DNA of 64,000 nucleotides, taken from positions 2,294,001 through 2,358,000 of the forward strand of contig CM060495.1 of assembly GCA_030544225.1 (NCBI GenBank), in the 5' to 3' direction. Shown in pieces: positions 32,166 through 45,448 of this stretch. This DNA comes from Skeletonema marinoi. Taxonomy: Eukaryota > Bacillariophyta > Thalassiosirophyceae > Thalassiosirales > Thalassiosiraceae. Position 1 is the first letter of the stretch. Every line of letters begins with the position of its first letter. The notes beneath the pieces were generated by a model. That model saw only the letters and a list, made by a program, of their open reading frames with translations, did no database searches and was not told the origin of the DNA. The position numbers were made by a program, and so were the translations under genes.

Positions 32166-32635
32166 TATTGAATGTCTGCAGAGACATCTCGAGATTGTAA
32201 ATGCAACAGCACAGTTGTTGTATTTGTGTAATGTGTCACGCATGAAAGATTCTAAAAGGAATCTTGATCGCTGAAGATCGCTGGATAAGATCGGCCATCT
32301 GTCGATACTTGAAAATCTTTTTGAAGCATCAAAATCCGCAATGATCGCACTTCTAGAAATTTTGATACTAATTGTTTGTTTTAACACTACTGGTTCGGCG
32401 GAGGCTTCATGCCACCCTACATCCTTTATTACATTTCGTAGTCTCGGTGGAACGTCATAATAGCGATGGGCATGCAATAGCGGTCCTTCCACGTTCAAGA
32501 TAACATCCTATTTTACCGTCGGCGAAGTCGGAAACTTAACACCTCAAATCCAAGCCTCCCTATCACCACCGTCCGCTCAATCGAGGAACAAGCAAAGTAA
32601 ATCCCTTCCCACTGTAATCTCGCTGTCATCTAAGA
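32166..32635 (+). repeat. left LTR, 470 bp
   Basis: Direct repeat of 56101-56570. Both copies start TATTGAATGTCTGC and end GTCATCTAAGA, have the same length, and show no difference by eye. A minus-strand open frame inside the LTR (also in the right copy) is not considered a gene. Confidence 0.9.
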
Positions 32636-35455
32636 GATTAACAGTCTCGTGTTTCCTGCCTACTGAATAAGACCATCGAAGGAAGAATATCTTTACCGGG
32701 ATCTCCATTACATCCCACTACTTCAGAAGACGTCGAGAAGATAATCTTTGGACCCTTATTCCAGACACGGCCGTTACACGCACAACTCTAGAGTATCGTG
32801 TGAATAGAAAGTGGGGATATTAGCACTAGCGATCTTGAGTCGGGACCGGTTAACATCCATAAAGCTACGCTTTTCATCCGAGCTGAGAGCTACCCGTGAA
32901 GTCATTACAAAAGATGACATCTGTGAGAAATAATCCGCAGACGACAAGTCGGCAGAAGGCGGTACGCTTCGACGAGGACCTACAATTCGTCGTTGATCAC
33001 CTGTTTACTTGCCCCATCAACCTAACTACCGCTCTCAAATGGGCTCGAGTGTTCACGATCCGAGACCTACATCGCGAGTTGGGTAAGGCTGACATCCGCA
33101 GGAGGGTCCGTTTTAAAGACGGAGATGAATCAGGAGAAGAGTTGTTTGATGATCGCGAGTACGAGGATCTAATGAACATCTGTAGCTACCTCAATTGGCG
33201 GCAGAATGGTCGTGGGAGAGTGGAGGAGGTGAAGATTGACATCCAGACCGAGACTAGCAGGGACGGCTTCTGTGATTTTATTTCTCTACCACCCAAGGGT
33301 AGGAAAGGAGCGAATACAGCAGGATTTGTTGATTATGATCCTGACCTCGCTTTAAAGTTTGAGGAGATCAACAAGGTGGGACAGTTCGCACCCTCTGCAT
33401 CTACCAACGCTACGACACAGCCAACTTCCAACGCCGGGTCTTCGTCTACGGCAAACAACAAGCATACGCTCACTGATGACGAGAGGAAGTTAACTTCCTT
33501 CTACAAGAAGTTCAAGCCACAGGATTCAACATTCCCTGTGTTCAAGGCAGCGAAGGATTTCGCCAGATGGAGCACCCTGTTCTTGTCGAAACTGAAATTG
33601 CTGTATGAGGACAACATCTTAGATTCCACCTACGTCGTGCCAACCCTCGCAAACGGCGACTCCCAAGCGGCAGTAGACTTACATGAGAAGCAGAATACCC
33701 ATCTGTATACTCTATTGTCTGAAAGTGTTACCACCCTTGTTGGTTCCCGTCTCATCATGGATCATGTGGATGATGGTATCACTGTCTGGGAGAAACTCTT
33801 GGCACACTATGGAGATAACGTAGCTGCAGAGGAACGAGCCGCCCAGATCTTCCAGATCATTATCACTGGGTCAATGGATCCCAAGTGTACTGAACTTGAG
33901 AAGAACAGTCTTGGATTCGTCAATCTGATGAAGGAATACAATCGTTACTGTAAGCCATCGGAAAGACTTGATGATCAACAAATGCTTACCCACTACGAGA
34001 GATACATCCGTAATGTGCCAAGAATGCGTGCCTTGAAATCTCAGATGAATACTACCGATCGGGTTGCTAGTTCCAACGGATTGAACCCCTTGCCTGTGGC
34101 GGAAAGACTGCAGAACTACTTGAATGATGCCATTACTCTGGATGGAGAATACAAGACATCCGTGCTGTCATCCAAACGACATGCCAACTTAGGAATGCTT
34201 TATACTGGAGATATAGACGTTAGTGAGTTTTTGGATATTGATGCACATGCTGCTCATGTGATTTCTGATGATGGGTACATTAATGGGGGCACTTCCACAT
34301 ATGATGTCAATGCAACTGCCATTGCCGAAGTTGATAATCCAATGGAGGATGAGGCGATTGAATTGATGACATGGGCCGTCCATGCTGCGGAGGGAAAGGA
34401 TGAAGAGAATGCAGATGGGGGGCGTATTACGGCCAACGTATGGGATGGCATGAATAAGAGTCAGCGCAGGGCGTGGTTGCAACTCGGTCGGGATCTCCGT
34501 ATGCAATTATTACCAGCAGGAACGGTAATTCGTCCCCCTCCTCCACGCAATGGACAGAATTTCGGCATTCCAGGAAATGGAGTCACTGGTACTCGTGGGC
34601 GTGCTACTAATATGGCGTCTACCATTGTTAATACTGCCGAGGGAACACCTGAGGGAACACCGCTTGATCCTACTGCAACGAGAACTGCCTATTCCGCGGA
34701 TGTATCTGAAATGTCACTTATTAATGCGATGAAAGCCAATACTCTCACAGGTATCACGCCTTCTGGAGGTCTACACTCGTCTCGTCGTCAGATGCACGTC
34801 AAGGAACCATTGGATCCCACGCGCCTTTTGTCCAATAAGAACGTGAGTCCAAATCAACTCGTTCCATTACCCAAGAACACTGCTGCAAATCTGGCTCTGA
34901 ATGGTACTGATCGACGCGTCAACATGGTAATTGCATCACCTCCCTACATGACTGAGAATCGTATCGCGTCTACAGCCATGCGCACTGCTCCTGTGTCTAT
35001 TACCCGTCGTAATGTCTCCAAGGTCCTTGACTCTGCTGGGTTTCCTGACATCCCAACATCGACTGATGAACATGCCACCCCATGGTCTGTCAATATGACG
35101 ATTATGAACGCTCGTCCTAATGTCTGGTCCTTATCTGACAGTGATCTTGATGTTATTCTGGGTCTTATTGACGGGGGAGCTAATGTTGGACTTGCTAATC
35201 CAAACTATTTGAGGTTACTTCAATATGCCCTTCCTTCCCGCAAGATCAACGTCAGTGGTATTGGAAACTCTCGTTTAGACGAGCTGAGGATTGCTACTTT
35301 TGCTGGAACCGTGATGACATCATGCGGTCACCAAGTTTTACTCATCTTCAATGAATATGCGGTGATGGATAATGGAGAAGGCAGTGATGGTGGGCAGATC
35401 GTGCATTCCAAGATGCAACTTGAAGATGGTGGATGCCTTGTGAATGATCGGCCCT
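32636..35455 (+). mobile_element. left internal part of the LTR element: leader and Gag/protease-like region
   Basis: After a leader of about 270 bp, a long frame from about 32914 encodes a Gag-like protein with FARWSTLFLSKLKLLYEDNI, a helical capsid-type region and, near its end, a retropepsin-like motif LGLIDGGANVGLAN. The order Gag then protease fits copia elements of the diatom CoDi group. The retroelement sequence stops near 35450-35465 where the Helitron begins, and resumes at about 54885. Confidence 0.7.
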
Positions 35456-35462
35456 CGGGGCC
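35450..35462. repeat. 13-bp inverted repeat, Rep 3' side of the Helitron
   Basis: GGCCCTCGGGGCC, itself able to fold (GGCCC/GGGCC stem). The inverse, GGCCCCGAGGGCC, is at 54784-54796. Part of this copy might belong to retroelement coding sequence, so its status as the true terminus is uncertain. Confidence 0.5.
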
Positions 35463-35818
35463 CCAGACGGTTAGCGTAGCTTTTATCGGCGGCCACGGAG
35501 GTGCCCTCCTTACCCTGTAGGTCATTTTACCCAAAATTACCCCAGACATTTCTACAGGGATTAACGTAGGAATTACTATGTTATGGATTTAGGAAGAAAT
35601 ATTTCTGGTTGCACACGTAGAGCCTGTGTAGAATCATATGGCTGTAGGTCATTGTATTGATTCCTCTGTAGAATAGCGAGAAAAATGGTCCTCCCCACAT
35701 GTCTTGTAGACAATATTTTTGGTAATTTCTCGATAGCAAACTTACTTTCGGTCCTCTTTAGCCAGAAGCTTTCTTGTGATTTGTTGTCTCCTTTCATTTG
35801 GGTCGTTTTGTTGGTCCA

Positions 35819-35849
35819 TTTAAAATAGTGGAGTTGCCATGATTTTAAA
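35819..35849. repeat. palindrome 1, downstream of the Rep/helicase gene
   Basis: Arms TTTAAAAT and ATTTTAAA around a TGGAGTTGCCA core. It lies 45 bp beyond the stop codon of the Rep gene. Confidence 0.8.
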
Positions 35850-35893
35850 CGATGTGAGCAAACATTCATCAACTCTCTCAAAGGTTCTTATGC

Positions 35894-38800
35894 TTATGCA
35901 TCGAAATATGTCCTGGGCAGCTCCCATTCCGGCTTCTTCTCGGACCAGCTGCTGTTAGGAGACTTGATCATGTTGCCAATTCTTGTCACAAGAGTCTCTC
36001 TGTCGGGTATCAGATTTCCCTCCATTGCTGTCTTGTATGTTGTGTTGAGGATCATAGTTGCCCTTTCATTGTTGTATGTCACTTTCGCCGTGTGTTCAGC
36101 TTTCTTCTTCAGGTGTTCGACCCACTTATCTCTCTTGATCACTGCCTCGCACAATTGGCCATTCATCTTCTTTGAGCAGTTGACAATTCTATCAATCGAA
36201 ATGTTCGACCCGGTCCAGTGTATTGCGCTGTCCTGCGGATGGTCGCATTCCCCACCCCTGCTGCCGAGAGTCTTCCCTCTGCTGGTTGCCACATAAAGCG
36301 TGCCACAGCAATTTTGGATTTCCCAATTTATATCTGACGGGTCCATTATCATCCGAGTCCATCGATCTCCCTTGCTGAACCCAGCCTCCAGGCCCTGACA
36401 TCGATGGATTGTAACTGCGTACGCCAATTTCATTGGCATAAATGTCGCAGTACAGCAGCCCCTGTCACATCTGAGGGCGAATGGCGTTATTGGCACATGC
36501 TGTGTTAATAACAGTTCGTGGTTAGTGTAAGTTAAGATCAAGATGAGGAGATCATGCATACTCGTCAGTTGTAGCACTTACCGTTGGATTATTTCTGTCC
36601 CACACAGGCACACCCTCGGGTGGTTTGAATGAGGGCACATCAATAACCACGTACTTCGGAAGATGGTCCTTCCCTTCGTTGTTCGGCCCCACTGACTTGT
36701 CATAAACTATCTCCACGACCCTCCCGATTGCACCGACGAATAGCCCAGCACTTGGCTCAATGTTTGCTGTCTCAAGGCATATCTGTGCACCGACGCAGAT
36801 ATCCAAGTTGTAGATGATATTCTTCCCAAAGAAGTGACTGGTATAAGCGTTTGATCCTGCGTGCGCGCTGTCAAAATTGCACCTCAGCCTTGCCACGGGC
36901 GTGTTGTTGCTCTTGTGTGTTTTCACAAGCATCTCGACATTCTTCTGGTGCATGGCATCCCGCTTTGCAAACGCCCACAAGCATCGCGGGTCCTGCTCGA
37001 GTTCCTCGACAAACTTGGCAGGGTAGTTGCACAAATGAAGATCCATCAACCTCTCTGCATCCTCCTCGGTTGGTTCGCCAACACGCAATCTGCTCATCAA
37101 CTCATTATCCTCGGGTTTCGACGTCCTGAAGTTCTTCGTCAGCATGAACACTTTCTCAGTCATCATCTCTGTTAGGATTTTAATGCCCTCGTAGTCGCAG
37201 ATCTGCCCATTCTTGCTCCTGTACGTTGTTGGCTGGGGAGATTTGTTGCAGTAGTACTTCGTGAAGCCAGTAATGGCCCCCTTCTTGTCCGTTGGGGGTA
37301 GCTGATAGTCATCCCCAAAGAATAGCACCACGGGTACGCCGCCCCACCTTTCCCTTGCGTTGTGACCATTGTATACACACTCCCTAACGTGCTCCTCCGC
37401 CCCAAAGACGACTTGGGAATTCAGCATGCTCCTCTCGTCCAGCATAAACACTAGCAGTTCGCTCAATTTCTCGTTTAAGATTGATCTCTTCTTCTCGTTC
37501 AGTGATTTCCACGGCACTTGTACATTGATATCCAAGAGTTTGTGGAGAGTGCACCCACCAACATTATAAGCCGCGCTGCCGGATGGTGCCGCCACCTTGA
37601 CAGAGCTGTTGCAATTCGTGAGCTCTCGTATTATGGTGATGATTGTGTTGATTATCAGTGACTTCCCACATCCGCCGCATCCTACTACCGTTGCTCGCAA
37701 AGGCTCGTAATCGTCATCATTTGTGAGGAACTTTACCACTGTGTCAATTGTAGCAAGGACAATTATCTTTTGCTCGTCTGAAAGGATGTCCAATGAATAC
37801 TTGCTCCCATCCGACCTCCTTGGTATTGATAGGTTGTTTGCGTTGGTGAGCTCCAGCTGTTTGCAATCCTCGCGGAGTTGCTGCGTGTACACTTCACCGT
37901 CAGCTGTAGTGTCCCGCTCACCTTTGAAGGTTGACACGCTCCAATCATAGTCAATTCCTATATCAACCTTCTCGCCCCCTTTCATCATCTCGTCTCCATC
38001 GATCCTATTGTCAAAGAAACTGGAATTTTTCCATTGCAAATATTGCTCTGCATCATTGTGGTCCAGGTCGTCCATTTCAACGTCGGCGTCTAACACTCCC
38101 TGCTTTGCAATCACCTCAATGCGTTTTTCCTGTGAATACCTTACTGCTCGCATGTACTCTGTCCACACGTTAGTTGGAACGCGCTTTTCCTCCAGCATCC
38201 TTTTGAACGTGTCGATTGTTTTCTGCTTGTTTCTTGTGTTGAGAGGTTTGTGAACGCTCCACGGTTTATGCATTATGAGCATGCCCCTCGCGTAGTTGAA
38301 GTCGATGGGATGGCATGGTCTGCAATTCAAGCCCTTCGCGATCAAGATCCTATCCTTCTCCCTGCCGCTATCTTCGTCCCTCATGAAGGATTCTTTAATC
38401 CATACCTCGTAGAAGTAACGGTCCAGAGAGTAATGCTCGTATTTCGTGTCTCTATTACCGTAGCTGTGTACTAAATCCTTCGGTTTCGGATCAGTTGACT
38501 TCCTCAGCTTCATACAGCTACCAAGTGGCACGTAATTAATCTCGTCCGAGCAAATAGTCAGGCTCAAACGATCGACCTCGTGCACGGCCTCCTGAATACT
38601 AATCAATCTTTTGCTTGTCATCCAATTCAAAGACATCTTTACCAACGCATTTACTCCGCTGATGTCGGCTGAACTCGAACTGATGTGGAAAAAGTTGGGC
38701 ATTAAAACAGGTTGTGAGTTTAAAATGATGGTTAAAATGATGGAGTCTCCAGCATTTTATTTGGAGAAAACGGTCACAAAAGAAAAAGAGATCACTCACC

Positions 38801-41800
38801 TCTCGATAATATTTTGGATTGCCTCCCTCTCGTTCTTAGACGTGTGGTTCTTTTTACTCGCGTAGGCTACGACGTACTTGCACACATTTTCTATCTCCGT
38901 AATATCTGGCTTGTCCGGATGGGACCTGTATATCAATAGCTGGACATCGCAATTGCCTCTCCATCCCTGCAAAAGCGTCTTGCTGTGTTGAACAACTTTT
39001 CTAGACTTCGTCCTTATCAATCGAAAGTGCTCTATGCCCCTGCGATCGACAGCAATAACAGACGTATCCAACCTCTCGCGACCATCCGTGTCTGCTTTGC
39101 CGTATTCAGTCTCCTTTCCATACTCGAATCTGCATTGTCTCGGCTCTACTTTCGGGCAGTCTCCAAGGCAGTAATTGTCGCATTTGTGTACCATGCACTC
39201 CTGGCACAGCAACCTTGAATCCTCTTGATGGTCTATGCTTTCGCAAAACCGTCGTTTTAGAGGCGAGATTGAATCAGCAGATGTGTCAGTCTTGTGCTCC
39301 TCATCTACGTCAACATCTGAAGTCATGTCTAATACGTTTGTTGCGTACTTCTCCATTATTTTTGCCTTCTCCTCTTCAGTCTTTGCACGGTAAAAGTCAT
39401 ACAGGTATGATTTGTTTCTGCCTATGCCGAGGAGGTGTAAATGGATCTGACCCCGACCCGGAGCAAATTCGACTCTGGCCCAATAGTGTTTGATGCCCAA
39501 AGCGGTCTTCACTACGGTATCAAGGAACACTTTTGCTCGCTTCATGAAGAAGTCGTTCACGTATAAATTGAACCGTTTTGCCGAGGCGCACATAGCCTTG
39601 AAATCATCCTCAAGCAACAGCTGTGCGTGACTGTGATTGCCAGCTTGGCGTTCCAAATCTGCCAACAGCCTTCGAAGGTCTGGCCACCAATTCTCGGCAC
39701 AGCTCAGCGTAGTGAAGTGAGTTGGCGGCCCATGACCCCTCCCAATGTGATAGTCAATCCAAGACTCGAGTTCTGCCGTCTTTCCTCTCCAAAAGCTGTC
39801 ACTCCCTCTAATGCCCTTCGCCAGGTACCTCAATTTGCCCAGGTAAGAGAAATTGCCTCCCCTCATCTGTTGTTGTAGTTGCTCCACTGTTGGTGGATTC
39901 CTGCCAAGGAAGTTATCATTCTTGTAGAAATAGTTCCCTTGCGTGTTGTTCACATGGCGCTGAAGCATGTTAAAAATGTAAAGCACCAGCATTTGGTCAT
40001 TCAAGAATCTGCCGTCATGATAATGCAGCAAGTGCTGCGCCCAGTCAATCAAGGACTTTACCTTGCCTCGTCTTGGGTCGTAAACGTCGCCTATGCCGCC
40101 CGGGAACAACCAAGGATAAGCATTCACGAATATTTGTTCCGTCGAGTCAAATTCGCTGTGAGGAAATCACGGTGTAAGTGTAAATGTAAATAATGGTGAG
40201 CTCGAACGCAATTATTGTGTGATGTGAATGTAATGACAAAAAGCACATGGAGCTGGGTACTCACTTCAATGGTTTGGTTTGGTCCACCGGTGGAAAATCA
40301 AGTGTGTCGTATTTCTGTTTCGATTCCTTTGCCGCCTCTTCCAATGATCTGATGATATCGCCTTGCTCCTGAGTAGGTACGCTAGTTCTGTCGTTTGGAT
40401 GCACTGTCGAGAAGGATAGTTCATTGCCGTCATCATCGCCAGTGCATTGATTGCCAGACACAGTCTCAGTTGCTTCATGTACGCCGTCCCGCTTGCTCTG
40501 CTTGGCTTGCATCGTGTACTGATTTGCCACATCATAAACAGTGTCCTTCTTGATCCAATCCAGGTTCGATGAATTGATGGTAATGTCCTTATACCCAACG
40601 TGGTGTACCTTCAGCCACCTCAAGGCACACAGCACCTTGTCCTTATTAACCTTGAAGTGCTGTGTGTGAATTTCTCCCGACAGCCTGTTACTCAAATTTC
40701 GGACGAAAATCACCATGTTGCTCTGTTTTTGCGGCAGATCAGTACACATGCTATCAATGTCTTGAGCGAACGTCACACAATGACCGAATATCCCATACAC
40801 TCCATTTCTTATGTGATGAGAGGGTATCAATGGGGAACAACGTCTGATCAGTAGCTTCTCTGCCATCGTCAAAGATTTCAGCACGTCAGGGATATCATAC
40901 CGTGTTACTTTCTCACCATCCTCATATTTGAGATTCCCTTCATCGTCTCGCTCATACCAGATTGGGTGCAAATTCTCCTTCAAATATTTGTTGTTTTCTT
41001 GACACTTGTTCTTCTTGCAGATGTCGCATATGTGGTCGCCCACTGAATTTAGCGTGGGCATGTCTTTAGCAACGCCCTTGGGGAATATCAGCTTGTTCTC
41101 CCTGCAAACGCAGCACGTGGTCACTTGCAACGTCCTCATCTTGTACTCGAACTTGAAAAGCTCCTCCTTAGTACGCCTGCTGCGACGAGACTCCCTAGAT
41201 CTGCCAATCACACCGTGGTTGGGATTATCCATGAATTGTATGTCCATCGATTCTGTTACATCTAGACGGATAGCTCCGCTTTTCTCTCTATTGGCCAAGA
41301 ACCGCCTAAAAGTCTTCTCGTGTTCATCGAAACGAGTCTTACTCTTCTGAAGATGAATCTTTTTCTCATAAAACTTTTCCACGACACCAAATTGCAGTGA
41401 CTTCACATACAACTCATTCATTTTCTGCTTCGCCCGATCGTATTGATTTCCAGGGGCAGCCCAACAGAGATAGTTCTCGGTCGGCCTTCTTCTGTCAAGT
41501 TTGGCATCTTCTCGCCGTACACGCTTGCTCTGTACTATATCTGAGATTCTTGTCTGGCCACATGACGTTCTTTTGCGCTTGGTGTTTGCTGTCCTGCTAT
41601 TGGAATACTCGTCAAATTCGCAAGATTCTTCAACTTCAGGTTGCGCCGACGAAGGTTGCTGCGCTGTGACAGATGTGGCTGTGCTATCTTGATCCCAACT
41701 GTCTATCTTGTCTTCGTCCATTTCGTCTTCGTCCTCGTCGTCCGAGTACACTTCCTGGTATGGCGTAATAATCATGACCTTTGTCAAGCACTTCCAGACT

Positions 41801-43867
41801 GGATTTGGGTTGGGGATATGGTCGTCGTGATCAAGTTGTTTGATCAGCATCCTGCGCACTTGATGGACGCTCTTGTGGAGCCAATCACCGCTGTCCAAGC
41901 CAAGTATGTTCTGACTAGATGATAATGCCCCTATTGACACAATTGTGCCCTTCTTTGCCAGCGACTTGTGTGCAGGATCCCTGTATTCAATGACATCGCC
42001 AAGCTGTAGGAAGGTGTTTAGAGTGGTGCTGCCGCTCCCGGCTGAAGTGTCAACATTTCTCCTGACGATCAATCCCTGCAAACCAGTGGTGTCACCTGTG
42101 TACAAAAAATAGTGAAGACAATAAAAATGAGCACAGAAGCCAGGTCCGTTAAAATACTGGAGACTCCACTATTTTAACGGTGCCAAACAAGAATAAAAAA
42201 TGTGAAACTCACCACTGCTGTCATACATCAACTCCTCATCTTCGTCTAGTGACAATTCGTCTATGCCTTTTGACCAGTTTGATCCACTGCAGCCAGAAGA
42301 GTCGTCTCCGATCGTAATTATCACAACATCATCGTCATCTTCTTCTTCGGACACCTCGTCGTCCGAGTCAGCAAACAGATTGACTGCTACTCCATCAAGC
42401 TCCTCTGATATATTTGTTGCCGGTGCTCTGTGACTTCGATACTGTTCAGTTATTGATCCGAGCATGTTGTGAATTTCCACTCTCATCCTAGTGATATCAT
42501 TTCTGGTAAAGTTGAACAACGGCTCGTCTGATACATAACGCTTCAACCTGTCATGAATATCGCTCATTTTGACAGGTTTCTTCAGCAACTCAATCGCGTT
42601 GAAGGCATAACGACACGTGAACAACCCACAGTCAACTGAATTATTCTGGTACACGACCTTTGGTGTAAGCAAAGGCAAGCATCGATGAGTGAACGGCCTT
42701 GCTGTTCTGTCCAAGGTGACGTTGTAGTGTCTATCCCACTCACTGTTCAAGACAAGCCTGACGGCCCAAGAAATATCACGGCCACTGTGCGTGGTTCGTT
42801 GCCCGAGCGAGTCGAAATGCACCATGCAAGCAACCTCATTAGAGTACGAAGCATCACCCCAACGCCGAGAAGTCTGCTTAATGAGACTAGGATTGAACAC
42901 TGCAACCAAACTCCAGTGACCAGCGCCATGAAAAGGGAACAACAGCAGCTTCTTCTCGAATATGTTGATTTTGCGAAGCCAACGTTTCAACCCTGAAGAG
43001 TAGTTGTTTGTTAAGACGCTCGAAAGGAAGTGACTCGAGAAGACATGCACTTTGGAAGCCAAGTCGTTGGGAGTTCGTGGTACGCTGACCCATTTTATCC
43101 AGAAGTTAACGATTGAATCATTCAACCATCTGTCCGGCATTAGCGTGTTGACATCCATGCCATTGATGATAATATAGTCTTTCCCGATAGTGTCATGAAG
43201 AGAGTTTTCAAAGTATTTGCTCGTACAACAATCACCATTGCTACCACTACCACCTCGGTGAGTGCGAATGACAGGTGAGTGCTCGTCACATGAAAGAAAA
43301 CTTGGATTTGTCGATCTGAATGGCAAGGTGAAGCAATGTGCATTGCCGACGACGAATGTTTTATATTGAGCAGCGGGCTCAGTCTCTGTAATATTGAGAA
43401 GAGGCTGTCCACTCGCTACCTTCTTCATTGTGTCGTCTATCAACCCTTTGCACACCACACGAAACCCCGGGGACGATGGATCAATCTGTTGCAGCGAGAG
43501 TATACCCGGAGATGATATTGCAACTTGTACGTCATGACTTGATCCTGTCGGTCTGAATTCCAAAACAAAGGATTCCTCCCCCTCCTCGAATCGATCCATG
43601 ATATCGTTAGCAAGATCTTGCACATCGTTCTGTCGTATGCCATGTCTGCCGTGCCTATTGCGCTTCTTGGCAAGGAACCACGAATTCAAATAAGCCAAGA
43701 CGTGCTTACGAGCTGTTCAGATTGGGATAATTTTGCGTTGAAACAATTGTTAGTACCTTATCAAATGTGCAATTATAATAATAAAATAAAAATACGGAAC
43801 ACGTTGATTACTTACATATCTTGGTCTTGGACGGGGACGGAAGAACGTAGTTATTATTGACGTCCAT
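35894..43867 (-). CDS. Helitron Ulp1-DUF6570-HUH Rep-Pif1 helicase polyprotein
   Basis: Six exons: 43867-43816, 43712-42213, 42095-40265, 40155-38800, 38679-36582 and 36499-35894. All join in frame to give 2480 residues. Exon 2 holds a Ulp1/C48-type cysteine protease (about residues 200-400) with His in GHWSLVAVF, Asp in VHFDSLGQ and Cys in NSVDCGLFTCRYA. Exon 3 has two CxxC pairs (CCVCRENK..CDICKKNKC) and a region with SNMVIFVRNLSNRLSGE resembling DUF6570 of Helitron proteins. Exon 4 is the rolling-circle endonuclease: FVNAYPWLFPGGIGD, HUH motif GRGQIHLHLLG, and the paired tyrosines in CKYVVAYASKK. Exons 5-6 are Pif1 helicase: Walker A VVGCGGCGKS, Walker B VFMLDERS, GDDYQLPP, KNFRTS, and AYAVTIHRCQGLE. 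No stop interrupts the exons, so it may be active. The N-terminal Ulp1 fusion is unusual. Confidence 0.88.
38732..38760. repeat. palindrome 2, in Rep intron 4
   Basis: Arms TTAAAAT and ATTTTAT around TGGAGTCTCCA, inside the intron 38680-38799. A half copy (TTTAAAATGATGG) lies directly before it at 38719-38731. Confidence 0.85.
42146..42180. repeat. palindrome 3, in Rep intron 2
   Basis: The longest copy: arms CCGTTAAAAT and ATTTTAACGG around TGGAGACTCCA, within the intron 42096-42212. Confidence 0.88.
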
Positions 43868-44218
43868 TTTGATGCTTAACTTAATGATGTGCAGGCGGAT
43901 TACTTCAAGATTGTTATGTGTGGATAGATGGATATCCAATTCCGTGCAGATGGAAGATACATGCGTAAATCGCAAGGTATTTGGATTTGTAGTTAGTTCG
44001 TTAGTAGATTTGAATCTAGAGAGGGGTGTGTGAGACGGGTGTCTCACTAAGAGGAATCTTCGTTGACGGGCATAAAAAGGGGGAGGAGTACAATAGGCTA
44101 CGTGAGAGCGGAGAAGAAAGAGATATCTATATCTAGATGTGTGTCTTAATTATTTAGCTCTAACTGAAGAACACACAGATGACTCTGACATTGACATAAT
44201 TTGGAGATCAAACTCCAA
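43868..44218. promoter_or_regulatory. shared divergent promoter region, Rep and MYND-RING-Sel1 genes
   Basis: The two start codons are 351 bp apart on opposite strands, so both promoters must lie here. A TATCTATATCTAGAT-type run at 44125-44140 is near the plus-strand gene. No palindrome of the element family is found in this interval. Confidence 0.45.
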
Positions 44219-45178
44219 ATGAATGATAACGATCCTGGCATAGAGCGCTGTGGCGCATGTGCTAACACAAGCAGTTCGCTGATGAAATGTTCTGGTTGTC
44301 GATTAGTACGCTACTGCGGCAAGGTTTGTCAAGCTAACGACTGGTCGCAACACAAGCAACTTTGCAAGGAAAAGAAGAAGGCAGACCGAGAAGTGATGTT
44401 GTTTCAAAATCAAGAAGGAACCCACCTCGGAGAGTGTCCTATCTGTCTACTTCCATTGCCTTTCGACGCTGACAGAATCATGGATGCGGAAGACGAAGAG
44501 TGTTACCATTTCATGGGAGAAATGACACACAGCCCGTGTTGCTGGACGGTAGTATGCACTAAATGTTTTGACGCTCACATCATCACTGCTTGCAAAGAAC
44601 AGAAGAAACCAACTTGTCCATTTTGTCGATGCAAAACACCCGAAGATTCAGATAAGAACACCGACGAACTGCTGGAGTTGTCGATTGACCATGAAAACAA
44701 TCCCACATTATTGATGAAGGTCGGTGCATTGCAGTGCAGAAAAGGAAACAATGGTGCAGCTTTCACCAGTTACAAGAAGGCCGCCAAACTAGGCGACGCA
44801 CAGGGAATGTATTTCGTTTCAACCATGCTCCATCTTGGAATCGGTGTGACAATGAATCACGGGAAAGCCGCCGCTTATGTAAAAAAAGCGGCTGCAGGAG
44901 GACACCCAATAGCAAGATACGAAGCAGGGATGGACGAACTATGCAGAGGTAATACTATACGAGCTGTAAAGCACTTCTGTATCGCAGCAAGTCAAGGAGT
45001 AACAAAATCGTTGGAGAAATTAAAGAATGGGTACAGAAGCGGTTACGTTACTAAGTCAGAATACGAACAAGCCCTGCGATCGAACCAAAAAGCAAAGGAA
45101 GCTATGAAAGATAACGAAGAAACAAGGCAACAAATGCTGGCAGACTCAAAAAGAAACGTGACGTTCCACTATAAGTAA
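44219..45178 (+). CDS. MYND, RING-like and Sel1-repeat protein carried by the Helitron
   Basis: Single-exon frame of 319 residues, ATG at 44219 (open frame begins six codons earlier without ATG). Residues of about 8-45 are a full MYND finger: CGACANTSSSLMKCSGC, YCGKVCQANDWSQHKQLC. Residues of about 75-145 carry a RING-like zinc domain starting ECPICLLPLPF with later Cys pairs CCWTVVCTKC and CPFCRC. From about residue 165 Sel1-like repeats follow (GAAFTSYKKAAKLGDAQGMYFV, key part KKAAKLGDAQGM; then KAAAYVKKAAAGGHPIARYEAG). This domain set is common in diatom nuclear genes, so it may be a captured host gene. RING suggests ubiquitin ligase activity. It is divergent from the Rep gene. Confidence 0.82.
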   Translation: MNDNDPGIERCGACANTSSSLMKCSGCRLVRYCGKVCQANDWSQHKQLCKEKKKADREVMLFQNQEGTHLGECPICLLPLPFDADRIMDAEDEECYHFMGEMTHSPCCWTVVCTKCFDAHIITACKEQKKPTCPFCRCKTPEDSDKNTDELLELSIDHENNPTLLMKVGALQCRKGNNGAAFTSYKKAAKLGDAQGMYFVSTMLHLGIGVTMNHGKAAAYVKKAAAGGHPIARYEAGMDELCRGNTIRAVKHFCIAASQGVTKSLEKLKNGYRSGYVTKSEYEQALRSNQKAKEAMKDNEETRQQMLADSKRNVTFHYK

Positions 45179-45288
45179 CCTCAACAAGCTATATCATAAG
45201 CACGTTCTCGAATCTAACTACAACACAACTCTACAGCACTACACTCCAGTAGATTGTCTCGACTAAGACTGGGTCAAAAAAGCGAGCG

Positions 45289-45317
45289 TTTAAAATAGGG
45301 TAACTCCAGCATTTTAA
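45289..45317. repeat. palindrome 4, between convergent genes
   Basis: Arms TTTAAAAT and ATTTTAA around a diverged core. It lies midway in the 270-bp gap between the 3' ends of the MYND-RING-Sel1 gene and the SAP/MBD-like gene. Confidence 0.75.
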
Positions 45318-45448
45318 CTGAGTGTCTTAAAAAGCTGGTTCTTAAATTTAAATCTTAGTAGTCATCAAGAATCAGAATCTCAAACACCATCCACCCCACA
45401 ACACGTCCTCTGGTTGTTTGATACGGTTTGGTGACCAAAGTAGTTAGG

